From an uncultured Nitrospira sp. (GTDB lineage Bacteria > Nitrospirota > Nitrospiria > Nitrospirales > Nitrospiraceae): a DNA stretch of 64,000 bases. The position numbers and the translations under genes are program-made. The stretch is from positions 108,782 to 172,781 of the forward strand of contig CABVSR010000008.1 of NCBI GenBank assembly GCA_902500995.1, given 5' to 3'. Of the stretch, positions 16,736 to 25,640 are shown piece after piece (within the stretch, counting starts at the first letter, position 1; every line of letters begins with the position of its first letter). Below the pieces are notes generated by a model. That model worked only from the letters and a program-made list of their open reading frames with translations, ran no database searches and was not told where the DNA came from.

Positions 16736-17879
16736 ATGTTGGATGATGTCCGGACCCGTGTGCGAACCCTCGGTGAACAGTTAGCGCAGCTACGGGGGCA
16801 TCTTTGACCTGGCTCGGATGACCGCTGAACTCAACGACATCGACCTCAAGACCTCCCAGCCGGATTTCTGGAAAGATACACAGGCGGCCGCCAAGGTGAA
16901 CCGGCGCAAGGCCGCCCTGGATCGAGAACTCTCGCGCTGGCGTGACACGGAACGCCGCCAGAGCGACATCGAGGCGCTCCTGGAATTGGCCTTGGAGTCC
17001 GGCGATGCCGGCCTGGAGCAGGAGCTCACCGCCGAACTCGAGCCCTTCGAAAAGGCCGTGGCGCAGTTCCGCATCGAGTTGCTGCTCTCAGGCGAATTGG
17101 ACGCGAACAACGCCATCTTCGCCATCCATCCCGGCGCCGGCGGCACCGAGTCGCAAGATTGGGCGCAAATGCTCCTCCGTATGTACGTGCGGTGGGCGGA
17201 ACAAAAGGGATTCAAGATCGAGACCTTGGATTTGCAAGCCGGGGAAGAGGCGGGCATCAAGAGCGCGACCTTGTCCGTCAACGGCCCCTATGCCTATGGT
17301 TATCTCAAGGCCGAGGCCGGTGTGCACCGGCTGGTGAGAATTTCTCCGTTTGACGCGAACAAACGCCGGCACACCTCCTTCGCGTCGGTATTCGTGTACC
17401 CGGAACTCGACGATGACGTGGAAGTGGTCATCGATGACAAGGACCTGCGCGTCGACACATTCCGGGCCGGCGGCGCGGGCGGTCAAAACGTGAACAAGGT
17501 GGAAACGGCTATTCGCATTACACACATTCCCACCGGCATCGTGGTGCAATGCCAAAACGAGCGATCTCAGCTTCAAAATCGCAATGGCGCCATGAAAATT
17601 CTGAGGGCCCGCCTGTTTGAGGTGGAACAGCGCAAGAAGGAAGCCGAGTTCAATGCGATCGTGGGCGAGAAGAAAGATATCGCCTGGGGCAGCCAGATCC
17701 GCTCCTATGTCTTCCAGCCCTACCAGATGGTCAAAGACCATCGCACCGGGCACGAAGTCGGCCAGGTTTCGGCCGTCATGGACGGCGATCTGGACGGGTT
17801 CATCGAAGCCTACCTCCAGAGAAAAATGACCGGCGGCAAGAGTCCCCAGCCGGTGCCTGTAACTGAGGACGACCTTTAA
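16736..17879 (+). CDS. prfB: Peptide chain release factor 2 (programmed +1 frameshift)
   Basis: RF2 recognises UGA and UAA and triggers peptide release. The gene starts at ATG 16736 and reads 23 codons to CTT followed by an in-frame TGA at 16805-16807. Translation shifts +1 to read GAC at 16806 and continues to 17879, giving about 380 residues. The catalytic GGQ motif is intact ([18 protein letters not shown]), and the stop-codon recognition region lies before it in domain 2. A frame starting only at 16818 would lack the N-terminal helix, so the frameshift is part of the gene. It lies between lnt and lysS. Confidence 0.95.
16793..16808 (+). promoter_or_regulatory. prfB: RF2 autoregulatory +1 frameshift signal
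   Basis: The sequence CGG GGG CAT CTT TGA C matches the classical RF2 site: a Shine-Dalgarno-like GGGGG three bases before the slippery CTT, then TGA C. When RF2 is scarce, the ribosome pauses at TGA and slips +1, which makes more RF2. Confidence 0.95.
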
Positions 17880-17887
17880 CGAAAAGG

Positions 17888-17966
17888 AGCTGATAGCTTA
17901 TGGCTGATTGCGAATAGCGGGAAGCGGGGCTTGCTCCGAACCATCTGCTATTGGCTATACGCCATA
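17888..17966. repeat. Intergenic repeat, CTGATAGC / GCTATTGGCTATACG family
   Basis: Upstream of lysS lie GCTGATAGCTTATGGCTGATTGCGAATAGC and, further on, ATCTGCTATTGGCTATACGC (17943-17962), which face each other as an imperfect inverted repeat. The second 20-mer is identical to bases 30580-30599 in the trpG-trpE gap. This looks like a dispersed repeat family and not a coding or tRNA sequence. Confidence 0.6.
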
Positions 17967-17980
17967 TGCTCCGTGTGAGC

Positions 17981-19462
17981 ATGGATGAAATCAACGATCA
18001 ACGGCAACAACGCATCAAGAAGCTCGATCACCTCCGCCAGCTCGGGGTCGCGCCCTATGGGACCCGCTTCGAATTCAAGGACCGCGCCGGGCAGCTGATG
18101 CGCTTGCACGGGGAAAAAAGCAAAGAGGTGCTGGAGCAGGAACAGGTCGGCTGCACCATCGCCGGCCGTATCGTCGGGTTGCGGCGGTTCGGCAAAGCGG
18201 CGTTTGCCGTGTTGCAAGACGGGTCCGATCGTCTGCAGGTCTACTTAAAAAAAGACACGCTAGGCGATCAGGCCCACCAGATTTCCGAGGGACTGGATCT
18301 CGGCGATTGGATCGGCGTCACCGGCGTGCTCTTTCGCACCAAGACCAACGAGTTCACCGTCGAGGCGAAGACCCTCACCTTTCTCAGTAAGGCCCTTCGC
18401 CCGTTACCGGAAAAATGGCACGGCCTGACGGATGTGGAAACCAGATACCGGCAACGGTATGTCGACTTGATCGCCAACCCGCAAGTGCACCAGATTTTCG
18501 CCCTGCGCAGTCGCATCGTCTCCGGGATTCGCGCCTTTCTGACCGAACGCGGCTTCCTTGAAGTGGAAACGCCGATGATGCATCCGATTCCCGGCGGCGC
18601 GGCAGCCAAGCCCTTCGTGACCCATCATAATGCCTTGGATGCCGAGCTCTATCTCCGCATTGCGCCGGAACTGTATCTCAAGCGGTTGATCGTCGGGGGA
18701 TTCCCCCGCGTGTTCGAAATCAATCGTAATTTCCGGAATGAAGGCATTTCGACGATTCATAACCCTGAATTCACCATGCTGGAGTTTTACGTCGCCTATG
18801 CCGACTACCAGGACCTGATCATCCTGACCGAAGAACTCTTCAGCCGATTGGCGCAGGACATTCTCGGCACCACCACGATCGACTATCAGGGCGCCACCAT
18901 CAATCTGGGATCTCCCTGGCGCCGCTGGTCCTACCATCAGGCGATTCTCGAAGCGAACAACCTGCCGCCGTCCGTCCTGACCAACCGCGATGAGGCTCTG
19001 GCAGCGGCGCAACGCCTCGGCGTCGAGGTATCGCCGAAAGAATCACTGGTGAACATCCTCAACGAGATCTTCGAGGAAACGGTCGAGCCGAATCTCCAGC
19101 AACCGACCTTTATTACGGACTATCCGATTGAAATTTCTCCTCTGGCGCGGCGCAAAGACTCCGATCCTTCCTTGACCGACCGGTTCGAGCTCTACATTGC
19201 GGGCCGCGAGATCGCCAATGCGTTCTCCGAGTTGAACGACCCGCTCGATCAGCGCGAACGCTTCGAGGCACAGGCAGCCCAACATGCGGCCGGCGACGAG
19301 GAGGCGCACCGGGTGGACGAAGACTTCCTGCGCGCCCTGGAATACGGCATGCCGCCGACCGCCGGCGAGGGCATCGGCATCGATCGTCTCGTCATGCTCT
19401 TCACCAACCAGGCCTCCATCCGGGATGTCGTGCTGTTCCCGCAACTCCGGCCTGAAAAGTAG
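17981..19462 (+). CDS. lysS: Lysyl-tRNA synthetase, class II
   Basis: Charges tRNA-Lys with lysine. The OB-fold anticodon domain (about residues 50-150, with VGLRRFGKAAFAVLQDGSDRLQVY) precedes the class II core. That core shows motif 1 (FLEVETPMMHPIPGGAAAKPF), motif 2 (FEINRNFRNEGISTIHNPEFTMLEFY, quoted here as a region only) and motif 3 (GEGIGIDRLVMLF). About 493 residues is the normal length. The ATG of MDEINDQRQQ is preferred; one ten codons earlier lies in repeat-derived sequence. The next gene starts three bases after its stop. Confidence 0.93.
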   Translation: MDEINDQRQQRIKKLDHLRQLGVAPYGTRFEFKDRAGQLMRLHGEKSKEVLEQEQVGCTIAGRIVGLRRFGKAAFAVLQDGSDRLQVYLKKDTLGDQAHQISEGLDLGDWIGVTGVLFRTKTNEFTVEAKTLTFLSKALRPLPEKWHGLTDVETRYRQRYVDLIANPQVHQIFALRSRIVSGIRAFLTERGFLEVETPMMHPIPGGAAAKPFVTHHNALDAELYLRIAPELYLKRLIVGGFPRVFEINRNFRNEGISTIHNPEFTMLEFYVAYADYQDLIILTEELFSRLAQDILGTTTIDYQGATINLGSPWRRWSYHQAILEANNLPPSVLTNRDEALAAAQRLGVEVSPKESLVNILNEIFEETVEPNLQQPTFITDYPIEISPLARRKDSDPSLTDRFELYIAGREIANAFSELNDPLDQRERFEAQAAQHAAGDEEAHRVDEDFLRALEYGMPPTAGEGIGIDRLVMLFTNQASIRDVVLFPQLRPEK

Positions 19463-19464
19463 AC

Positions 19465-20742
19465 ATGGCGCTGCCTTACGAAATCTTCATCGGCCTGCGT
19501 TACCTGCGCGCGAAGCGCCGCAACCGCACCATCTCCTTCAATACGATCGTGTCCATCGTCGGCATTACGCTCGGCGTCGCCGCCTTGATCGGCACGGTGG
19601 GTATCATGACGGGGTTCAAGGAGGACGTGCAGGCCAAGATTCTCGGCACCACGGCCCACATCCTCGTCAATGACCGCATGAAGGAGTCGATGGTCGATTA
19701 TGAGGAGCAGGTGAAGAAAGTGGCGGGCGTGCCCGACGTCGTGGCCGCGACACCCTTCATCTTCCGGCAGGTGCTCCTCACCTCCCCCTCCGGGGTTCAG
19801 GGCATCATCCTGCGCGGGATCGATCCGGCGCGCGAAGGGACCGTGACCGAATTGGCGCATAACCTCGTCAATGGCAACCTCGCCGATCTGTCGCATTCGA
19901 CGAAGGTCGTCATCCCTGAAAAGGAACGCGAGCCGAACGGACCGGACACGGCCATGCGGCCGGGGATCATCCTCGGCAAAGAACTCTCCATGCGCCTCGG
20001 CGTCTTTCCCGGCGATACGCTGAACGTCGTCTCACCGGTGGGACCCATCACCGGCGCCAGCATGACTCCGAAAATCCGGCAGTTCGTCGTGGTCGGGATC
20101 TTCCAATCCGGCATGTACGAATACGATTCCTCTCTCGCCTACATTGAATTGGGAGAAGCCCAGAAGTTTTTCAACATGGGCGCCACCGTGACCGGCATCG
20201 AGGTCAAGGTGGTCGATGTATTCCGGGCCGCCGACATCGCTCGCTCGATCGAGCAACAGCTGGGCTTTGCCTTCTGGGCCAGGGATTGGATGCAGATGAA
20301 CCGCAACCTGTTCTCGGCGCTGAAGCTGGAAAAGACCATGATGTTCCTGCTGCTCGTGCTGATCACGATTGTGGCCTCCTTTAACATCGTCAGCACGCTG
20401 ACCATGATCGTGACTGAAAAACAGCGGGAGATTGCCATCCTCAAGGCCATGGGCGCCACTCGCAAAGGCATCATGCGTATTTTTATGCTGAACGGTCTGA
20501 TCATCGGCTGTTCAGGCGCCGCGATCGGCGTGCCGCTCGGCTATGCGTTCCTCTGGCTGATTCAGACATTCTGGACCTTCGATCCGACCGTCTATTACAT
20601 CTCTCGCATTCCGGTTCATGTCCTGGGGTCGGATGTGTTGCTGGTCGCCGGGTCGGCCATTCTGATCAGTTTTGCGGCCACCTTGTACCCATCACTCCAG
20701 GCGGCCAAACTCGATCCGGCCGCCGCCCTGAGATATGAGTGA
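19465..20742 (+). CDS. lolC: Lipoprotein-releasing system permease (LolC/LolE family)
   Basis: The membrane subunit of the ABC machine that extracts mature lipoproteins from the inner membrane and passes them to LolA. At 425 residues it has the family layout: one N-terminal membrane helix (about 25-50, with FNTIVSIVGITLGVAALIGT), a large periplasmic domain, then three C-terminal helices. The FtsX-like region contains IVTEKQREIAILKAMGATRKGIMRIFMLNG (residues ~315-345). It is followed by lolD after three bases. Only one such permease is present here, so a homodimer (LolF-like) is possible; it may have a partner elsewhere. Confidence 0.9.
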   Translation: MALPYEIFIGLRYLRAKRRNRTISFNTIVSIVGITLGVAALIGTVGIMTGFKEDVQAKILGTTAHILVNDRMKESMVDYEEQVKKVAGVPDVVAATPFIFRQVLLTSPSGVQGIILRGIDPAREGTVTELAHNLVNGNLADLSHSTKVVIPEKEREPNGPDTAMRPGIILGKELSMRLGVFPGDTLNVVSPVGPITGASMTPKIRQFVVVGIFQSGMYEYDSSLAYIELGEAQKFFNMGATVTGIEVKVVDVFRAADIARSIEQQLGFAFWARDWMQMNRNLFSALKLEKTMMFLLLVLITIVASFNIVSTLTMIVTEKQREIAILKAMGATRKGIMRIFMLNGLIIGCSGAAIGVPLGYAFLWLIQTFWTFDPTVYYISRIPVHVLGSDVLLVAGSAILISFAATLYPSLQAAKLDPAAALRYE

Positions 20743-20745
20743 CGT

Positions 20746-21414
20746 ATGATCGACGTCGTCGACCTCTATAAAACTTTTCCCATGGGCGGGCGCGAGCTGG
20801 TGGTGCTGAACAACATCAACCTGCGTATCCAGCGCGGCGAACTCATTGCCATCATCGGCGCGTCAGGAGCCGGCAAAAGCACGCTGCTGCAAATCCTCGG
20901 CACATTGGACCGGCCCACCAAAGGCACGGTGTCGTTCGACGGGCAAAACCTGTTTCAGCTCACGGAGCAAGAGCAGGCGGAGTTCCGCAACAAACGGGTC
21001 GGGTTCGTCTTCCAGTTTCATCATCTCCTGCCGGAATTCACGGCCCTTGAGAACGCTTGTTTGCCCGCCATGATTCAGAAGCGCGAAATGGCGGATGTCG
21101 TCGGCGAGGCCACGAAGCTGCTCGGCGAAGTGGGGTTGGCCGAGCGAATCCATCACAAACCGGGGGAACTCTCCGGCGGTGAACAGCAGCGGGTGTCCGT
21201 GGCGCGCGCCTTGATGCAGCAGCCGGATCTGGTGCTGGCCGATGAGCCGACGGGCAACCTCGATAGTCACACCGGCGATGCGCTGTTCGGGCTCATGCGG
21301 CAATTGAATCGCTCGCGGGGCACCACGTTTGTGATCGTCACGCACAACGACAAACTGTCGGCTCAGGCGGACCGCATCATCTCGATGCAGGACGGGGCGA
21401 TCATCTCGTCGTAG
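20746..21414 (+). CDS. lolD: Lipoprotein-releasing system ATP-binding protein
   Basis: The ABC ATPase that powers lipoprotein release. In its 222 residues are Walker A GASGAGKS (38-45), a Q-loop ([11 protein letters not shown]), signature LSGGEQQR, Walker [13 protein letters not shown] and the switch His in IVTHND. The motif [13 protein letters not shown] after the Q-loop is the LolD-type region that contacts the permease coupling helix. It is three bases from lolC on the same strand, so both are made together. Confidence 0.93.
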   Translation: MIDVVDLYKTFPMGGRELVVLNNINLRIQRGELIAIIGASGAGKSTLLQILGTLDRPTKGTVSFDGQNLFQLTEQEQAEFRNKRVGFVFQFHHLLPEFTALENACLPAMIQKREMADVVGEATKLLGEVGLAERIHHKPGELSGGEQQRVSVARALMQQPDLVLADEPTGNLDSHTGDALFGLMRQLNRSRGTTFVIVTHNDKLSAQADRIISMQDGAIISS

Positions 21415-21416
21415 CA

Positions 21417-21495
21417 TGATGCGGAAAAAGTCCGCTAGACGAAGTCTCCCGGACCGCACACACGCGGCGGAGCTCCTTGACGGCCACAGCATGTT
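21417..21495. repeat. Degenerate remnant of the ~125-bp palindromic repeat
   Basis: GATGCGGAAAAAGTCCGCTAG (from 21419) closely matches the left end of the element at 26868-26992 (GATGCTGAAAAAGTCCGCCAG). CTTGACGGCCACAGCAT near 21477 resembles the right end. The central part is shortened and altered. It lies just after lolD, where it may still form a hairpin. Confidence 0.4.
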
Positions 21496-21544
21496 TTCGT
21501 AGACTGCGCCATTCAGCGTTCCGAGCCGGAGTTCTACTGCTTCC

Positions 21545-22690
21545 ATGAAAACAGACGCCAGATCCTGCGTTCGATACACCACCGTTCTGCTTGCCCTCCT
21601 CCTGCCGATTCAGGCGGCGGCGGTTGAATTTGTGTTTGTCGGGTCACGCCAGATGGGTATGGGCGGAGCGGGAGTCGCCACTACGACCGACTCGCTGGCC
21701 ACCTACTGGAATCCCGCCGGCATGGCGATGAGCAAAAAATTCGACATCCGGATTCAGGGCGGCGGCCAGGTGGTGGATCGCGCCGACGTTTTCGATACGA
21801 TCAAAGACATCAATAATGTGAACTTGAACGATACGTCTGCCGCCAATGTCGCGCGGCTGCAACAACAAATCAATCGGATGAACAGGCCGGGCACCAACCT
21901 GACGGCGGCCGCTTCCGGCGGATTCTACGTCAAGGGCAACTTCGGCGAACATGCGCTGGGATTCAATGTATCGGATGTCGCCACGGGCGGGGGCTTTTTG
22001 CGCGGCCCGGTGGGCTTTACGAATAACGGGACGAATCTGACGGTCAACGGGCAATTCGCCGTCAATGGATTGGAAGTCCGGCAGGCCGCGTTGTCCTATG
22101 CCTACGCCTTCATGGACCGCATGTTTTCCATCGGGGTCACGGGCAAGGTCATCCAAGGCGCCGCCTATACGGGCGCCACCGATATCCGCGGCGCGAGCGA
22201 CGACGTTAGAGTCTTCGACAACCTCGGACGGGCGAAAATCTCCACCGCCCTCGGCATCGACGTGGGGGCCATGTTCCGGCCCTCGTCCTGGTTACGCATG
22301 GGGGTCGTCATCAAGGATATCAACGCGCCCACCTTCGATGCCCCGAACGGCGATAAATTCAAATTGCTGCCGCAGGTCCGGACAGGCGTCGCCGTGAACC
22401 CCTACAACAGCCTCACCTTGACCGCCGATGTGGACATTACGAAGAACAATACGCTCACGCCCGGTGTGTACAGCCAGGTCCTGAGCCTCGGCGCGGAACA
22501 GACGATTCTGTCCGAATTGCTGTCCTTTCGACTCGGCGCGTTCAAGAATATGCAGGATGCCAAGACACCATTTATCCCGACAGCGGGCTTCGGTCTTCGT
22601 GTCCTAGCCTTGCGGATCGATATCGCCGGCGGGTATGATTTTAGGGACCAGGCGGCCCTGGCCTCCGGATCCATCGCCCTGACCTTCTAA
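21545..22690 (+). CDS. Outer-membrane beta-barrel protein (TraF/FadL-like)
   Basis: A 381-residue protein with a signal peptide (cleaved near AAA-VEF). Its mature start VFVGSRQMGMGGAGVATTTDSLATYWNPAGMAM is the N-terminal plug-like motif of OmpP1/FadL and TraF_2 proteins; it spans about residues 31-63. The rest alternates short beta strands and turns and ends with aromatic Phe (SIALTF), the usual barrel C-terminus. FadL-type proteins pass hydrophobic compounds; TraF_2 members have no firm function. The mature barrel would rely on BAM for insertion. Confidence 0.75.
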   Translation: MKTDARSCVRYTTVLLALLLPIQAAAVEFVFVGSRQMGMGGAGVATTTDSLATYWNPAGMAMSKKFDIRIQGGGQVVDRADVFDTIKDINNVNLNDTSAANVARLQQQINRMNRPGTNLTAAASGGFYVKGNFGEHALGFNVSDVATGGGFLRGPVGFTNNGTNLTVNGQFAVNGLEVRQAALSYAYAFMDRMFSIGVTGKVIQGAAYTGATDIRGASDDVRVFDNLGRAKISTALGIDVGAMFRPSSWLRMGVVIKDINAPTFDAPNGDKFKLLPQVRTGVAVNPYNSLTLTADVDITKNNTLTPGVYSQVLSLGAEQTILSELLSFRLGAFKNMQDAKTPFIPTAGFGLRVLALRIDIAGGYDFRDQAALASGSIALTF

Positions 22691-22736
22691 GGTCGCATCG
22701 GCATTGAACCAATCTGCTACACTTGTTGTACGAACC

Positions 22737-23342
22737 ATGACACGACAGACCCGTTCTATTATCAGCGTTGTTCTCTGCCTCGCCACGATCGGATTGCTTG
22801 CAGGCTGCGGCGGTTTGCAGGAAATGTGGGAAGGGCCGGCCGCCCGGGGATTTTACCCGAAGACCATGGCGATTCTCCCGATCTCCGGAAGTTACGACAG
22901 CGCCCGTGAGGATGTGGAAGAAGTGGTGGCGAAGGTGCTGATCAAGAGCCGCCGGGTTGAAAAGGTTGTCCCGCCCGATCAGGTCACCGATACATTCCAG
23001 ACGACCAAAGATGCCTTCGATGCGCTGGTCACCTATTTTTCACGCATGGAAACGACCGGTCAGTCCGACAAGAATTCCGCGATTAAGATCGGCCATGCGC
23101 TGGGCGCGGATTCGCTGCTGGTGGTCAAGGTGAACGCCTGGGAATATACGCGGGAAGAAGGCGATAACATCGCGCGCGTGGGATTGAGCATGCGACTGGT
23201 GGATGCCGTCAACGGCGCCATCGTCTGGAAGGCGCGCCATCAGGTACAGGAGGGCTACCTCTTCATCCGCCCCGATATGAAAGACCTCGCGACGAAACTG
23301 GCGGCCGATATGATCAAGTACATGCCGCCTGAAAAACGCTGA
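22737..23342 (+). CDS. Lipoprotein of the GNA1162/DUF799 or CsgG-like type
   Basis: A 201-residue lipoprotein (lipobox LLAGC, near residue 22). The mature sequence MAILPISGSYDSAREDVEEVVAKVLIKS and a later LGADSLLVVKVNAWEY resemble the fold of CsgG/GNA1162-like outer-membrane lipoproteins, in which an N-terminal strand precedes a helix. It also has LRLVDAVNGAIVWKARHQV, typical of the family. The ATG at 22737 is preferred to an upstream TTG. It follows the barrel gene by 46 bases and may act with it at the outer membrane. Confidence 0.65.
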   Translation: MTRQTRSIISVVLCLATIGLLAGCGGLQEMWEGPAARGFYPKTMAILPISGSYDSAREDVEEVVAKVLIKSRRVEKVVPPDQVTDTFQTTKDAFDALVTYFSRMETTGQSDKNSAIKIGHALGADSLLVVKVNAWEYTREEGDNIARVGLSMRLVDAVNGAIVWKARHQVQEGYLFIRPDMKDLATKLAADMIKYMPPEKR

Positions 23343-23354
23343 AGACCGGCCCGG

Positions 23355-24413
23355 TCAGATCTTGCCTCCATTCGCTCCCCGCCTGAGATTGTCGATCGCT
23401 AACCCGAACTGATTCGAGAGACTGGCCAGCTCCAACACATCCCAGTTGCTGAACGGCTTCCCGCTGCGCCGGTTGACCACTTCCAGAACCCCTACCGCCT
23501 GCGCTCCCATGCGCACCGGAACTGACACGAGCGAGGCGACCGGGAGCGCGGCCTGCCACCCCTGACCGGCGATCAAGCGCGGGTCCTGCCGCCCCTGAGT
23601 GATCAACACCGCCTGCCCTGTGCGATGCACCCCGGCGGCAATGCTCGAGTGCAATGCCGCGAGGCCGGTGGCGCGTTCTCCGCCGAGCGCGGTCAGCTGC
23701 AATGTCCCGTCGGCGGCCGCCAGAAATAAGGCGCCGGCTTCCGCTTCAACCAATCGAACCGCAGCATCCAACGCCCGCCGCAATTTCTCTTGCTCAGCCA
23801 GGGACGAATTCAGAATATCGCTTACCTGTTCCATGTGCTGAATGCGGAGAATTTTGGCCGCATATTTGACCGTCAGCCGGGCATGGTCCAAGAGCACGGC
23901 CAACCAGGGCTCCACGGCGGTCAACAGCGACAACACCTTGCGCGAAGCCAAGCGCTGGGATGTTCCCGGCCGGAACATGACGACTCCGTCCAATCGGCCG
24001 ATGCGGTGCAATCGGACCCCGTACAACTCACCACCGGCAATCGGCAGATTGCGCTCGGCTTTCGTCAAGCCTTCCTGCCAGAGGTCCATCACCGACGGGT
24101 CGCTCCCGCCGGCTTCTGCCAGACAGGCCATCTCGCGAGTTTGCTCGTCCCGCACGTAGAGCGCCACGGCCTCGACCTTGGTCAGATGCTGGAACAATTG
24201 CACGAAGACGGCGGCCACGCCGATGGGCGACCGCCCTTCGCCTTCGCTATTCCCCAGACTAGTGAACAGACCCTGCTGGAGCGCGCGGAGCAGACGCTCC
24301 TCCCCGGCGGGAACCGGCTTGCGGGCGGCAGCTTTTCTGCGCGGCGCTACAGATGTCGTGCGGGATGTTGTTTTGCGTGTGGTGCGACTGGGTTTACGGC
24401 GAGCGACGGCCAT
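23355..24413 (-). CDS. GAF-domain protein
   Basis: A 352-residue cytosolic protein with a strongly basic N-terminus (about 37 residues, many Arg, Lys and Thr) and a GAF domain at about residues 200-345. The GAF part shows LVEAEAGALFLAAADGTLQLTALGG, GVHRTGQAVLI and LVSVPVRMGAQAVGVLEVVNRRSGKPF. The region 60-180 may be a second, diverged GAF. There is no kinase, cyclase or DNA-binding output. The basic tail could bind nucleic acid or membrane. Downstream of trpA in the same direction, but 160 bases away and probably separate. Confidence 0.75.
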   Translation of the reverse strand: MAVARRKPSRTTRKTTSRTTSVAPRRKAAARKPVPAGEERLLRALQQGLFTSLGNSEGEGRSPIGVAAVFVQLFQHLTKVEAVALYVRDEQTREMACLAEAGGSDPSVMDLWQEGLTKAERNLPIAGGELYGVRLHRIGRLDGVVMFRPGTSQRLASRKVLSLLTAVEPWLAVLLDHARLTVKYAAKILRIQHMEQVSDILNSSLAEQEKLRRALDAAVRLVEAEAGALFLAAADGTLQLTALGGERATGLAALHSSIAAGVHRTGQAVLITQGRQDPRLIAGQGWQAALPVASLVSVPVRMGAQAVGVLEVVNRRSGKPFSNWDVLELASLSNQFGLAIDNLRRGANGGKI

Positions 24414-24573
24414 GGCATCTCCTCGTGGCTACGATTCATCGGTGCAGGACAGAGCGCAAGTGCTCCGCAGGTTTGTACCTATCGGCTGATAGTGGCAAAG
24501 GAACCAGGATGTTCGGGCAAGTGAGGTGCAGACCGATGGAGGCGCGGAGGAAGCGGAGGGCTGAGGGGACCGG

Positions 24574-25374
24574 TCAGGCCGGCTGCATGGCCTCCTTGAG
24601 GGAACGAACGAAAGAACCCACTTCTTGAACGAGTCGCCCATCCTGCCCATGTTCTCCCACGCGGCGGACAATGGCGCTGCCGACGATGACGCCATCTGCG
24701 GCTTCCGCGACCATCGCGGCATCTTCCGGAGTGGCCACACCGAATCCCACGGCCACGGGTGTCTTGGTCTGTTTCCTAATCTTGGCGACGTTCTCACGCA
24801 CGCCCGCCATGTCGCTCAGTTTAGCCCCAGTAATGCCTGTGATGGAAACATAATAGACAAATCCGCCGGACTCCTTGGCCACGTAGGCGCGGCGCGAAGC
24901 CGTGCTAGTGGGCGCGAGGAGAAACACCAGATGCAAGCCCGCCGCGGCCGCCGGCCGACGGAGCGGTTCCGCTTCATCCGGCGGCATGTCCGGGACAATG
25001 AGTCCGTCCACGCCGGCCTCGGCCGCCCTGCCGCAAAAGTCTTTCTCCCCGAACGCATGGATGGTGTTGTAGTAGGCCATCAAGACGATGGGAATTTGCG
25101 TGCTGGCGCGCAGCCGCGTCACCGCTTCGAGAATCCTTCGAAGGGACGTGCCGCTTTGCAACCCTCGCTCGGCTGCCTGCTGGATCACCGGCCCATCGGC
25201 GATCGGATCGGAAAATGGCACGCCCAGTTCGATGATATCGGCTCCGGCCCGCTCCAATTCGAGCACGAGCTGTTCCGTCTCCTGCAATGACGGATCACCG
25301 GCCATGATGTAGGTAATGAGCGCCTTCTCGCCCTTCGCTTTCAACCGACCGAACGTCTCATCCAAACGGTTCAT
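24574..25374 (-). CDS. trpA: Tryptophan synthase alpha subunit
   Basis: Cleaves indole-3-glycerol phosphate to indole and glyceraldehyde 3-phosphate, and passes indole to TrpB through the tunnel in the alpha2beta2 complex. The 266-residue TIM barrel shows ITYIMAGDPS, ADIIELGVPFSDPIADGPVIQ (with catalytic Glu and Asp) and VGFGVATPEDA with the phosphate-binding GSAIV. The start is the ATG of MNRLDETF. Upstream in frame lies a repeat tract that encodes only Arg/Asn/Glu-rich nonsense, so a longer start is rejected. It is last in the trp operon, 264 bases from trpB. Confidence 0.92.
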   Translation of the reverse strand: MNRLDETFGRLKAKGEKALITYIMAGDPSLQETEQLVLELERAGADIIELGVPFSDPIADGPVIQQAAERGLQSGTSLRRILEAVTRLRASTQIPIVLMAYYNTIHAFGEKDFCGRAAEAGVDGLIVPDMPPDEAEPLRRPAAAAGLHLVFLLAPTSTASRRAYVAKESGGFVYYVSITGITGAKLSDMAGVRENVAKIRKQTKTPVAVGFGVATPEDAAMVAEAADGVIVGSAIVRRVGEHGQDGRLVQEVGSFVRSLKEAMQPA

Positions 25375-25378
25375 ATTA

Positions 25379-25507
25379 TTCGTACCTCGTCTCTCGTTGT
25401 TCGTCGCTCGTATCTCGTCGTTCGTATCTCGTCTCTCGTATTCATTCTTGCGCTTCACGCTTCACGAGATACGCTTCACGTTTTACGTTTCACCTTTCAC
25501 GCTTCAC
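25379..25507. repeat. Degenerate short-repeat tract
   Basis: About 130 bases between trpB and trpA made of imperfect units of two kinds. One half repeats TCGTATCTCGT/TCTCGTTCG-like words, and the other half repeats CGCTTCACG/TTTACGTTTCAC-like words. It has no coding sense. It looks like an expanded simple repeat or decayed palindrome and could form hairpins in mRNA (ACGAGATACG against CGTATCTCGT). Confidence 0.75.
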
Positions 25508-25513
25508 CCCGAC

Positions 25514-25640
25514 AGAAGGAGGTTCAGAACGATCGTCCAACGCGACCGCAGCAAGCGCGGAGGTGAGGCGTACTACTGCAGTACGTCGAACCTCTGCGCG
25601 CCGAGAGAACAAAGCTGGAGGTCGTTTTCAACCTCCTTCT
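25514..25640. repeat. ~127-bp palindromic repeat element, copy B
   Basis: Ends are an exact 11-bp inverted repeat, AGAAGGAGGTT (25514-25524) and AACCTCCTTCT (25630-25640). An inner hairpin CGTACT/AGTACG lies at 25569-25585. On the minus strand the internal sequence matches copy A (GTACGCCTC, TTGCTGCGG, TGGACG, TTGTTCTC words), although the ends differ. Its right end overlaps the trpB stop codon. Confidence 0.75.

Noticed and set aside
25375..25458. N-terminal extension of TrpA
   Set aside because: The added residues derive from the short-repeat tract and do not resemble TrpA.
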